A DNA stretch of 64,000 nucleotides from Candidatus Woesearchaeota archaeon (GTDB taxonomy: Archaea; Nanobdellota; Nanobdellia; Woesearchaeales; JAHWIC01): assembly GCA_019322805.1 (NCBI GenBank), contig JAHWIC010000001.1, forward strand, positions 62,001 through 126,000, read 5' to 3'. Position numbers and translations under genes: made by a program. The notes below the pieces were generated by a model. That model was not told the DNA's origin, made no database searches, and saw only the letters and a list, made by a program, of their open reading frames with translations. This document shows, piece after piece, positions 25,643-33,710 of this stretch (position 1 is its first letter; each line of letters begins with the position of its first letter).

Positions 25643-27358
25643 CTATTTGGATGCGGCTCTTACAAACCCATAGAATAATGGGGCTGGCTTTCCTAAGGCT
25701 GATTTAAACTCAGGATGTGCCTGCGTAGCTATGAAGAATTTTAATTTAGGCAATTCTATGAATTCCATCAACTTTGTACCATCTTCTCTGATATGCTGGC
25801 CAGAGAATACTAATCCCTTCTGTTGGAGCTGGTCAATAAATTTGGGATTTACTTCATACCTATGCCTATGTCTTTCAAGTACAATATCATCTCCACTAAG
25901 CTTCCCTAACCTAAAACTTTGTGTTTTATCTGCTTTAAGTTGTTCTATCTTTTCCTTATCTTCTTTTAATCTTCCAGTTTCCTTATAGAGCTGATAAATC
26001 CTAGTGCCTTTTTCCAGCTTTGCAGCATATGCTCCAAGCCTCATAGTTCCTCCGTAATCGCCTTTTTCCAGTATTTCTTTTTGTGTAGTCAATACATCAA
26101 TGACTGGATACTGTGTTTTCTTATCATTCTCTGTTGTGTTTGCTCCTTTCATCTGTGCAATGTTCCTTGCGAATTCAACAACAGCAAGCTGCAGACCATA
26201 GCACAATCCTAGGAAAGGAACATTATTCTCTCGAGCATATCTTATAGCATCAATCTTCCCTTCAACACCACTTGAACCAAAACCACCTGGAATGATAATC
26301 CCTTTGTAGGATTTTAGCATCCTAGCAACATTGGAACCTTTCTCTAACTTTTTTGCATCTATCCAATCAATTTCAACTCCAACATCTAAGGAGGAACCGG
26401 CGTGTATCAAGGATTCATTTATTGATATATAAGAGTCTTTTAGAGTGAAACTTCCTATATCTACATACTTGCCAACCATTGCAATCTTTGTCTTTTTCTT
26501 GGGAGCTATTATCCTTCCAACGAGTTTCTCCCATTCCTTGAAGCTTGGCTTCTTCTCTAGTTTCATCCTAAACTCAGACAGCATCTTTAATCCAAAATTC
26601 TCTTTTTCCAGGTCAAGAGGAATCCTGTATATCGTATCTATGTCCGGCTCAGATATTACATATTCTGAAGGAATATTCGCGTAAGTCTCAATCTTTTTCT
26701 TCCTGACATTATCTATAGGTTCTTTAGACCTGCATATGATAAAATCAGGAAAGATTCCATTTTCAGAAAGCATCCTTATTGCCTGCTGTGTTGGCTTGGT
26801 TTTCATCTCCCCCATATGACCTGGAGTTGGAAGATAAGTAACAAGAACATAGATTATATTCTCTTTGCCTATTTCTCTCTCGAGTCTTTTCATGGCAAAC
26901 AGGAATGCGATGTTTTCAAAATCTCCTATAGTCCCGCCTACTTCAACAAGTGCAAAATCAAATCCATGAGAAGCATCTTTTATGCGATGTATAATCTCTT
27001 CAGGAATATGAGGTATGAATTGAACAGTCTTGCCAAGAAACTCTCCCTTTCTTTCTCTATCAATAACTGTCTTGTATATCTGACCAGTTGTTATGTTATT
27101 CTTCTTGGGAATATCTATACCTAGAAATCTTTCGTAATTTCCTAAATCCTGATCTATTTCGCCACCATCATCAGTAACCCACACTTCACCATGCTCTGTG
27201 GGTCTTAATGTTCCTGCATCATAGTTTAAGTAAGGGTCTATTTTAATCGCAGTTACTTTATAGCCATATTCCTTGAGAATCTTTCCTATTGAAGCTGTTG
27301 TAATGCCCTTTCCAACTCCAGAAATAACGCCGCCTGCTACAACTGTATACTTAGTCAT
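25643..27358 (-). CDS. pyrG: CTP synthase
   Basis: 571 aa from the ATG at 27358 (an in-frame TTG nine bases earlier would add three residues), preceded by GGGGTTGGTGG as a ribosome site. The N-terminal synthetase domain starts YTVVAGGVISGVGKGITTASIGKIL with Mg/ATP motifs DPYLNYDAGTL and HGEVWVTDDGGE. The C-terminal glutaminase has PGGFGSSG, nucleophile FLGLCYGLQ and AQAHPEFKS. It aminates UTP to CTP using glutamine. Confidence 0.97.
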   Translation of the reverse strand: MTKYTVVAGGVISGVGKGITTASIGKILKEYGYKVTAIKIDPYLNYDAGTLRPTEHGEVWVTDDGGEIDQDLGNYERFLGIDIPKKNNITTGQIYKTVIDRERKGEFLGKTVQFIPHIPEEIIHRIKDASHGFDFALVEVGGTIGDFENIAFLFAMKRLEREIGKENIIYVLVTYLPTPGHMGEMKTKPTQQAIRMLSENGIFPDFIICRSKEPIDNVRKKKIETYANIPSEYVISEPDIDTIYRIPLDLEKENFGLKMLSEFRMKLEKKPSFKEWEKLVGRIIAPKKKTKIAMVGKYVDIGSFTLKDSYISINESLIHAGSSLDVGVEIDWIDAKKLEKGSNVARMLKSYKGIIIPGGFGSSGVEGKIDAIRYARENNVPFLGLCYGLQLAVVEFARNIAQMKGANTTENDKKTQYPVIDVLTTQKEILEKGDYGGTMRLGAYAAKLEKGTRIYQLYKETGRLKEDKEKIEQLKADKTQSFRLGKLSGDDIVLERHRHRYEVNPKFIDQLQQKGLVFSGQHIREDGTKLMEFIELPKLKFFIATQAHPEFKSALGKPAPLFYGFVRAASK

Positions 27359-27440
27359 AGCCACCAACCCCTAAAACAATTGTAGAATTAATGATCTGCA
27401 AACTTTCTGTTAGCTGCATTATACAAGTAGTTGACTTTTC

Positions 27441-27495
27441 ATATATAAAACTTTCTACAACGGGGGTTGTTGATTCTACACAACATTTAAATATT
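27441..27495. promoter_or_regulatory. Divergent promoters of pyrG and the DUF1846 gene
   Basis: The pyrG side has a TATA element ATATATAAAA at 27441-27450 (read on the minus strand as TTTTATATAT), and the plus side has TTTAAATATT at 27486-27495 about 35 bases before the ATG at 27527. Between and around them TTCTACA occurs twice and its complement TGTAGAA once (near 27380, 27453 and 27474), and ACAAC-GGGG-GTTGT forms a dyad. The repeated word may be an operator; this is only a pattern. Confidence 0.4.
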
Positions 27496-27526
27496 CGTTC
27501 TAGGATTTGTTCTGTAGGGGTTACCA

Positions 27527-29041
27527 ATGAAAAAAGGCTTTAGCACAGAAAAATATCTGAAAATCCAGACAAAAGAGATAAAGGACAGAGTCGCTAAATT
27601 TGGGGAAAAGCTGTATCTTGAATTTGGGGGCAAGCTTTGCCATGATTTTCATGCTGTAAGGGTCTTACCTGGTTATGAACCAGATACTAAGATAGAGGTT
27701 CTCAAGGCTTTAGGTGAGCAGATAGAAATTATCTATTGTATCAGCGCCAAGGATATCCAAAAAGGCAGGATACGCCATGACTTTGGACTGCCTTATGATA
27801 AACAGGTTATGAAGGATTTAAAAGATCTAAAAGAAAGGGGCCTTAGTATTTCTATTATTAACATAGCTTTGTTTAGCGGAGAAGAATCAGCTTTGCGTTT
27901 TAAGAGAAAGATGAAGAACTTTGGGTATAAGGTTTATACTCAACCTGTTATAGAAGGCTATCCTCATGACATTAAGAAAGTAGTTAGTGATAAAGGCTGC
28001 GGAAGCCAGACTTATATCCCTACATCTAAACCAATAGTAATAATAACCGGCGCAGGTGGCGGCTCTGGCAAGATGGCTTTGTGCTTATCGCAGATGTATC
28101 ATGACACAAAAAAAGGTGTTAATCCAGGTTATGCAAAATTCGAAACATTCCCCATCTGGAACTTGGATATAGACCACCCAATTAATGTTGCTTATGAAGC
28201 TGCAACTGCTGACTTAGGAGATATTAACATAGTTGACCCATTCCACTTAAAACATTATAAGAAGACGGCTATAAATTACAACAGGGATATAGAAAATTTC
28301 GATATTATGAAACGCATAATGAATAAGATTGTTTCAAAAGATAATTATGTCCGAAACTATAAATCTCCGACTGATATGGGGGTTAATATGGCTGGGTTTG
28401 CTATTACAGATGATAAGGTCTGCAGGGAAGCAGCAAAGCAAGAAATCATAAGGAGATACTTTCGTTATAAGAAAGAATTACTGCTTGGAATAGAAAAACC
28501 TGAAACAGTTGAGAGAATAGAAATCCTGATGGAGAAACTAAAATTAAAGCCTGAGGATAGAAAGGTTGTAACTGCTGCTAGAAAGGCTGAAAAAGAAGCT
28601 AAAAAAACAGGCAAAGGAAATAAAGGCGTATATTGCGGAGCTGCAATACAATTGCCGGATGGCAGAATAGTAACTGGCAAAAATTCTCCATTACTGCATG
28701 CTGAGTCAGCAGCAGTTATTAATGCTGTAAAAACACTGGCTAATGTAAAGGATAAAGCTGATCTTATCCCTTCAGAAATCCTGAAAAATATTAATATACT
28801 TAAGAAGGACGTGCTTAAGGGGGCTTCAGAAAGCTTGAATTTAGATGAAACTCTGATAGCTTTAGCAATCAGTGCAAAATACAACAAAAACACAGAAAAA
28901 TGCATCAAAATGTTAGGCAAACTCAATAATTGCGATATTCATGTTACTTATCTGCCAAGCGAAGGAGATGATGTGGGTTTAATAAAGCTCAGGATGAATG
29001 TGACTACAGATGCGAAGCTGACTTTTAGGAATAATTCCTAG
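27527..29041 (+). CDS. DUF1846 / UPF0371 family protein
   Basis: 504 aa, full length. Recognised from the N-terminal order KKGFSTEKYLKIQTKEIKDRV-AKFGEKLYLEFGGKLCHDFHAVRVLPGYEPDTKI and the P-loop-like VIITGAGGGSGKMALCLSQMYHD near residue 185, followed by KFETFPIWNLDIDHPIN. The family is widespread in Firmicutes and other anaerobes; its biochemical role is not established. The gene stands alone behind its own promoter. Occurrence in an archaeon may reflect transfer; the codon usage looks like that of its neighbours. Confidence 0.88.
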   Translation: MKKGFSTEKYLKIQTKEIKDRVAKFGEKLYLEFGGKLCHDFHAVRVLPGYEPDTKIEVLKALGEQIEIIYCISAKDIQKGRIRHDFGLPYDKQVMKDLKDLKERGLSISIINIALFSGEESALRFKRKMKNFGYKVYTQPVIEGYPHDIKKVVSDKGCGSQTYIPTSKPIVIITGAGGGSGKMALCLSQMYHDTKKGVNPGYAKFETFPIWNLDIDHPINVAYEAATADLGDINIVDPFHLKHYKKTAINYNRDIENFDIMKRIMNKIVSKDNYVRNYKSPTDMGVNMAGFAITDDKVCREAAKQEIIRRYFRYKKELLLGIEKPETVERIEILMEKLKLKPEDRKVVTAARKAEKEAKKTGKGNKGVYCGAAIQLPDGRIVTGKNSPLLHAESAAVINAVKTLANVKDKADLIPSEILKNINILKKDVLKGASESLNLDETLIALAISAKYNKNTEKCIKMLGKLNNCDIHVTYLPSEGDDVGLIKLRMNVTTDAKLTFRNNS

Positions 29042-29045
29042 ATTT

Positions 29046-29612
29046 CTAGATAAACGCTCTGAACAATCCCTGGAAAAAGTGGAAACCGTCAAAGCCAGGT
29101 ATTGGAAGCATATTGAAGACTGCTAAGAACAAGTTTAGTTTTCCCATCGGAACTAATATGTTATGGTATTTTTTGAGAACATTATTCTTAACTGCTAATC
29201 TTATTAAGCCCCAAATCATGAAATTTGTTAATGGTCCTGCTAATGCAATCCAGGCTGAGGGTAATGCGGGCAATGGTGTATGAGCAACATAGCCACCAAC
29301 AAAAAAAATCAAGGGGAAATTCATAGCTCTAAGAGCTATTACAATTGCATACATCAAGTAAGGCGCCTTAAGAACTGCAATTGCGCCATAAGACATTGCA
29401 ACAAACTTATGCGCTAATTCGTGCAGAATAACAGCTGGTGCAGCAATCATAGCAGCAAATTTAATATTTTCCCAGCCAAGGGATTTGCTAAAGTATTTTA
29501 TTGGGTCATAGCCCTCGTGGGGTGTCCTCTTGAAAAATCCAGAGAAGATATAGCCTATGGCAAAGGTCATTATTATAATGTCTATGATTTCCATCGGTGT
29601 TATGAATGCCAT
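29046..29612 (-). CDS. Site-2 protease-like membrane metalloprotease (M50)
   Basis: 188 aa with about five hydrophobic segments. Zinc site HELAHKF (HExxH) near residue 65 and the second motif NMLPIPGFDGFHFF (NPxPGxDG-like) supplying the Asp ligand. It cuts within membranes; its substrate is unknown. No PDZ domain is present, so this is the minimal archaeal type. It converges with the DUF1846 gene with four bases between stops and is divergent from tatA. Confidence 0.88.
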   Translation of the reverse strand: MAFITPMEIIDIIIMTFAIGYIFSGFFKRTPHEGYDPIKYFSKSLGWENIKFAAMIAAPAVILHELAHKFVAMSYGAIAVLKAPYLMYAIVIALRAMNFPLIFFVGGYVAHTPLPALPSAWIALAGPLTNFMIWGLIRLAVKNNVLKKYHNILVPMGKLNLFLAVFNMLPIPGFDGFHFFQGLFRAFI

Positions 29613-29672
29613 ACAGATATAAACAAAAACTTTATATTTAAGCTTTACTAACTATGGTTTAGGGGTGGAACT

Positions 29673-29822
29673 ATGATTGGAATGACTGAAATCCTGGTTA
29701 TATTGGCAATAGTGCTTATATTATTCGGACCTAAGAAATTACCAGAGCTAGCAAGGTCTATAGGAAAAGCTGTTAGGGAATACAAGAAAGGCCTAAGCTC
29801 TGATAAGAAGCCTAGAGGCTAA
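29673..29822 (+). CDS. tatA: Twin-arginine translocase subunit TatA
   Basis: 49 aa. N-terminal helix MIGMTEILVILAIVLILFGPKKLPELARSIGKAVREYKKG: the FGPKKLPELAR hinge after a single membrane helix is diagnostic of TatA/E, followed by an amphipathic helix and a short polar tail. It is shorter than most TatA proteins because the tail is cut to a few residues. A TTATATTTAA-like TATA box lies at about 29630-29640. tatC follows after 28 bases. Confidence 0.93.
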   Translation: MIGMTEILVILAIVLILFGPKKLPELARSIGKAVREYKKGLSSDKKPRG

Positions 29823-29850
29823 TTTTCTTCTGTAGAAAGGGGCGTAAGTA

Positions 29851-30549
29851 TTGAAAATGAAAGATGGGCCCATAATCGAGCATTTGGATGAATTAAGAAG
29901 CAGGTTAATTCCAGTTATCATTATTATTCTGGTATTCTTTGTTTTAGGAACCCTTGTTTCTGGAAAGGTCATTGATTTTGTAAATGACGATCTGATGAAT
30001 GAGCACGTCAAATTGATCTCAATAACCCCTTTGGAGTTTATGTTGACAAAAATAAAAGTAGGGCTTTTGGTTTCTGTGATCATCAGCAGCCCAGTGATTG
30101 TCTACCAGGCACTGACATTTGCAAAACCTGCCTTAAAAAAAAGGGAAAGATCTATGATGAGGTTTGTTCTTCCTTCATTTGTGCTGTTGTTCTTGATAGG
30201 CATTGCCTTTGCTTATTTTATCTTTTTACCAGTTGCAATATTCTTTCTAACCAGATTTTCTGAAGGTTTAATCTATAATCTATGGAGCATTAACCGGTTC
30301 TATTCATTTATCTTTGTAACCTGTTTAAGCGCTGGCCTGATTTTTCAGCTGCCTTTACTGATGTTGGTTTTGAAGAAATTGAATATTATTGATATTGAAT
30401 TCTTAAAAACAAAAAGAAGCCATGTTTATGTTTCAATTTTTGTTTTGGCTGCGCTGCTTACTCCGCCGGATGTCGTTACTCAGGTTTTGATTGGACTGCC
30501 CTTGATTTTGTTGTATGAATTAAGTTTGGCTGTTATGAAGTTATTTTGA
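29851..30549 (+). CDS. tatC: Twin-arginine translocase subunit TatC
   Basis: 232 aa, six membrane helices. The N-terminal IIEHLDELRSRLIPVI motif, the YQALTFAKPALKKRERSMM stretch and the LLTPPDVVTQVLIGLPLILLYELSLA ending are TatC hallmarks. It recognises the RR signal peptide and exports folded proteins with TatA. The ribosome site GAAAGGGGCG is best spaced for the TTG at 29851; the ATG at 29857 is an alternative. A protein with a convincing RR signal is encoded 2 kb away (radical SAM at 32523-33710). Confidence 0.94.
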   Translation: MKMKDGPIIEHLDELRSRLIPVIIIILVFFVLGTLVSGKVIDFVNDDLMNEHVKLISITPLEFMLTKIKVGLLVSVIISSPVIVYQALTFAKPALKKRERSMMRFVLPSFVLLFLIGIAFAYFIFLPVAIFFLTRFSEGLIYNLWSINRFYSFIFVTCLSAGLIFQLPLLMLVLKKLNIIDIEFLKTKRSHVYVSIFVLAALLTPPDVVTQVLIGLPLILLYELSLAVMKLF

Positions 30550-30978
30550 ACCTTCAAAAGGAAACCTCGCCATCCTCAATCTGGCAGGTTCAGGAAGCCA
30601 GTCATGGGTTGTTACATTTACAGTTCGTAGAAATTCTAAAAGTTCTGTAAGTTGTTCTCGAGTTATGGTTCCGCTGTAGAAATGATAATTTTCTGAGTAT
30701 GATCTGCTATCTGACCGTTTACTATATCTCTTAGAGAGTTCTGAATCAATAACAGGAAAAGGAACATCAGCAAGCTCATCTTTAGGAAGCACATGACGAT
30801 CCCCACGATTTAGGAGAGCATCAGAGGTTATTTTCTCAAGGTCACCAGATAGTCTTTGTGTTGCAGCAAACTCTTCTGAGCCGCGTTTTGTGTATGGTAA
30901 CTTCCTACCAATATATAGAATAGCATTAATCCTACATGGAGTACCTTCATCTCCTGATATTTCATAATATAGCCTCAT
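30541..30978 (-). CDS. Uncharacterised soluble protein at the end of the AmmeMemoRadiSam operon
   Basis: 145 aa from the ATG at 30978 (MRLYYEISGDEGTPCRINAILYIGRKLPYTK). A longer frame to 31062 overlaps the MEMO gene by 20 bases, but a TATA-like ATTTTATAAAC at about 31034-31044 lies inside that extension, so the shorter start is preferred. The protein is polar, without a membrane segment, and has one Cys and a Tyr/Ser/Arg-rich middle. I do not recognise the family. Its 3' end overlaps the convergent tatC end by nine bases. Confidence 0.65.
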   Translation of the reverse strand: MRLYYEISGDEGTPCRINAILYIGRKLPYTKRGSEEFAATQRLSGDLEKITSDALLNRGDRHVLPKDELADVPFPVIDSELSKRYSKRSDSRSYSENYHFYSGTITREQLTELLEFLRTVNVTTHDWLPEPARLRMARFPFEGSK

Positions 30979-31042
30979 TTTGTCTCCAATTTCTCTAGAA
31001 TTCACCCCTTTTGCAGATAGAAACCGAAATTTGTTTATAAAA

Positions 31043-32521
31043 TTATTCTTCCTCAAAAACAAAAGCCTGGTAAGTGGAAACCTCTGTAGAAGTGTCCTGC
31101 CAGCAGTCTAAAGCCATTCCTCCTTTTCTGCACAGGCTTGATAAGAACTGTTCTTTTTCAGGCAGCTGCTCCCATACCTGAGGCAGGTAAGTTGACTGGC
31201 GCCAGCCCTGTTTTAGAACAACACCATCCACCATGGGCCTTAATTTATTTTTTAGGTCCTCGCCTGAGGAAAACCCTAATCTCTCTGGAACTGATAATAC
31301 AGATATTTCTATGACAATATCCTCAAGTTCATCATAGGTTACTGGATGAAACCTGCGGTCATTAACAGCTGCATTAACAGCATTATCCATAACACATTTG
31401 TACAACTCTTCCTGTGGGAGAATATGTCCGATGCATCCTCTGAGTTGATGATACTTGTTTAAGGTTGTAAAACAGCCCTGCACTTTCTTTAAAGCTGGAG
31501 TTAATTGAGTTTCATCAACCTTTGGCTTTTTTCCTTCTGTAAGGTATTTTTCAAGTGTATCTCTTGCTAAAGTCAAAAGGATCTCTTGCTCATGTTTAGT
31601 TAACGGCTCTTTTTCTTCACCATAAAAAACAATTGCACTGTATCCTACAACCCTTGATTTGTCTCCTGCAGTATCTCCGCTGTTTTTATAATCAATTATC
31701 TTTGCCTGCCAGTTTTTTTGCTTTGCAATATCCATCAGAATTAAGATAGCATACAAGCTGCAAGCTTCGCAGTTTGTTGCTTCCCAAAAATCTAAGGCTT
31801 CAATACTGTTTATGCATGTTGTATCAAGGCTAACTGCTTCATCATAAGTATGATAATGCGAGAGGTCAGAGCTGATTACAATTAATGTATCATCGTCAAC
31901 ATATTCTGAAAGAATATCTGCTGCTTGCTGTATTTGGTCAAGGCTCAAGCCGCCAGTTACTAAAGGAATTATCTCAAAATCTGTTAGTTTTCTTTGCAGG
32001 AATGGGAGCTCTATCTCCAGTATATGCGCTGTATGTGCTTCAGGAACATTAACAAACAAGCTGTTTTTTAGCAATTCCTTCGCTATCGAAGATACCTTAA
32101 CCTCCCCTAAAGGGGTCTTATAATGAGTAAATTTTGGGACAGAAATTCCCTGCACATTTACACCACTTACATGGTTTGTTCCTATCAGGATTACTCTCTT
32201 GTAATCTTTCTCCAGCCGGTTAAAACCCTGAGCTGCAACCTGTCCAGAATAGATATACCCTGCGTGAGGAACAATCAAAGCCTTAATTGAACCATCAATC
32301 TCAACCTCTCTAGCATTAGCAAGGTAATCATCAACGGTTTTTGTTAGTGTTAGTTTGTTTCCTGGGTACCAGGTTCCTGCAACCAATGGCTCGCGAACTA
32401 TTTTTTCTTCAATTTCTTCCTGGTAGCTTGTTTTTTGTATTAATACGAATAGGAAAATGATTAAGAAAAAAACAAATACTATCATATGCTCTTTTCTTAT
32501 TTTTTCTTTTATTTTTTTCAT
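31043..32521 (-). CDS. Membrane-anchored MEMO1-AMMECR1 fusion (AmmeMemoRadiSam systems A and B)
   Basis: 492 aa. A basic N-terminus and one hydrophobic helix (residues about 13-29, MIVFVFFLIIFLFVLI) form a signal anchor. Residues about 40-300 are MEMO-like (REPLVAGTWYPG, IVPHAGYIYSGQVAAQGF, GTNHVSG, LEIELPFLQ, SSDLSHYHTYDEA with metal-type His residues). Residues about 310-490 are AMMECR1 (GCFTTLNKYHQLRGCIGHI, NAAVNDRRFHPV, MVDGVVLKQGWRQSTYLPQVWEQLP). The anchor puts both domains outside the cytoplasm if the positive-inside rule holds. The radical SAM partner ends one base upstream. Confidence 0.92.
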   Translation of the reverse strand: MKKIKEKIRKEHMIVFVFFLIIFLFVLIQKTSYQEEIEEKIVREPLVAGTWYPGNKLTLTKTVDDYLANAREVEIDGSIKALIVPHAGYIYSGQVAAQGFNRLEKDYKRVILIGTNHVSGVNVQGISVPKFTHYKTPLGEVKVSSIAKELLKNSLFVNVPEAHTAHILEIELPFLQRKLTDFEIIPLVTGGLSLDQIQQAADILSEYVDDDTLIVISSDLSHYHTYDEAVSLDTTCINSIEALDFWEATNCEACSLYAILILMDIAKQKNWQAKIIDYKNSGDTAGDKSRVVGYSAIVFYGEEKEPLTKHEQEILLTLARDTLEKYLTEGKKPKVDETQLTPALKKVQGCFTTLNKYHQLRGCIGHILPQEELYKCVMDNAVNAAVNDRRFHPVTYDELEDIVIEISVLSVPERLGFSSGEDLKNKLRPMVDGVVLKQGWRQSTYLPQVWEQLPEKEQFLSSLCRKGGMALDCWQDTSTEVSTYQAFVFEEE

Positions 32522-32522
32522 T

Positions 32523-33710
32523 TTAAGTAAAAACCCCGGCTATTGGTTCATTGCAAAATTTGCATTTCCCATCAACAATATTGTTCTGTATTATGGTATA
32601 GCCTTTTCTTTCTATTAATACTTTACTACAGGATGGGCAGTAGGTGTTTGTTGCTTCATGTCCAGGAACATTTCCTATATATACAAACTTTATTCCTGTT
32701 TCCAAAGCAATATTCCTTGCTTGTTCCAGGGTTTTTACTGGAGTGTAAGGCAGATGGGTAAGCTTGTAATGCGGAACGAAGCGCGAGAAATGTAGAGGAT
32801 AATCTTTGCCGAGGTTCTTTACAATCCATTCGCACATCTCTTTTATCATATCCATATCGTCATTTATTGTTGGTATTACAAGGTTTGTTATTTCAAACCA
32901 GGTATTTTCATCCTTTAATGTCTTTAATGTGTTAAGTACTGTTTGTAAGTCACCAGAGCATATTTCGCTGTAAAGCTCCTCAGTAAAGTGCTTTAGGTCA
33001 ACATTTGCTGCATCTAAGTGCTGGGCAAGATCCCTTAATGGTTTTTCATTCATATACCCCTGGGTTACCCATACATTTCTCAAGCCGTGTTTATGTGCGA
33101 GCTTTGCAGTATCATACATATATTCATAAAAGGCAATAGGCCCTGAATAAGTATAAGCAATTGATTTTGTGTTATAGCGAATAGCTTCGCTTACAACCTG
33201 GTCAGGAAATAAATCATAATTATTTGTGTCCTCTGGTCTTTGCTGGCTTATAGTCCAGTTCTGGCAGTTTAGACATCTAAAGTTGCAGCCAGCAGTTGCT
33301 ATTGAAAATATGCTTGTTGCTGGCAGGAAATGGTATAATGGCTTTTTCTCGATTGGGTCTATATGAACAGCACAGGGATTTCCATAAGACAAAGCATAAA
33401 GCTTTCCATTATGGTTTATTCTTGTCCTACAAAAGCTGCGCTGACCCGGAGCTAATAGGCATTTATTAGGGCAGAGCAGACACTGGACACTTTCGCCTTT
33501 CTTTGTATAATAAAAGCTTTCCTTAGACCATTTCCATAATTCTGTTGGAGCATCCTGTGAGACAACGCCTTTTGCTTTTTGCAGAAAGTATTTGTTTAAG
33601 AAATAGCCTCCTAAGCTTAGACCAGCTAAGCCTGTTAAACCATATTTGATAAAATCACGTCTATTAATTTTTTTGTTTAGAAAAGTTATTTCTTTCTCTT
33701 TTTTCTTCAT
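32523..33710 (-). CDS. AmmeMemoRadiSam radical SAM enzyme with a twin-arginine signal
   Basis: 395 aa. Residues about 16-41 contain NRRDFIKYGLTGLAGLSLGG, a good Tat signal (RRxFxK then a hydrophobic stretch). Then CLLCPNKCLLAPGQRSFCRTR, the radical SAM motif GCNFRCLNCQNW (C-x3-C-x2-C), and a C-terminal double CxxC (CPSCSKV, CKFCNEP) likely binding zinc. This is the TIGR04337-type family often misnamed pyruvate formate-lyase activase. The substrate is unknown. A folded iron-sulfur enzyme sent out by Tat would be unusual because SAM and low-potential electrons are cytoplasmic. The start overlaps the next gene upstream by four bases. Confidence 0.92.
   Translation of the reverse strand: MKKKEKEITFLNKKINRRDFIKYGLTGLAGLSLGGYFLNKYFLQKAKGVVSQDAPTELWKWSKESFYYTKKGESVQCLLCPNKCLLAPGQRSFCRTRINHNGKLYALSYGNPCAVHIDPIEKKPLYHFLPATSIFSIATAGCNFRCLNCQNWTISQQRPEDTNNYDLFPDQVVSEAIRYNTKSIAYTYSGPIAFYEYMYDTAKLAHKHGLRNVWVTQGYMNEKPLRDLAQHLDAANVDLKHFTEELYSEICSGDLQTVLNTLKTLKDENTWFEITNLVIPTINDDMDMIKEMCEWIVKNLGKDYPLHFSRFVPHYKLTHLPYTPVKTLEQARNIALETGIKFVYIGNVPGHEATNTYCPSCSKVLIERKGYTIIQNNIVDGKCKFCNEPIAGVFT

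Noticed and set aside
32523..33710. Pyruvate formate-lyase activating enzyme
   Set aside because: No pyruvate formate-lyase is nearby; the extra Cys motifs and the MEMO-AMMECR1 neighbour identify the AmmeMemoRadiSam type.
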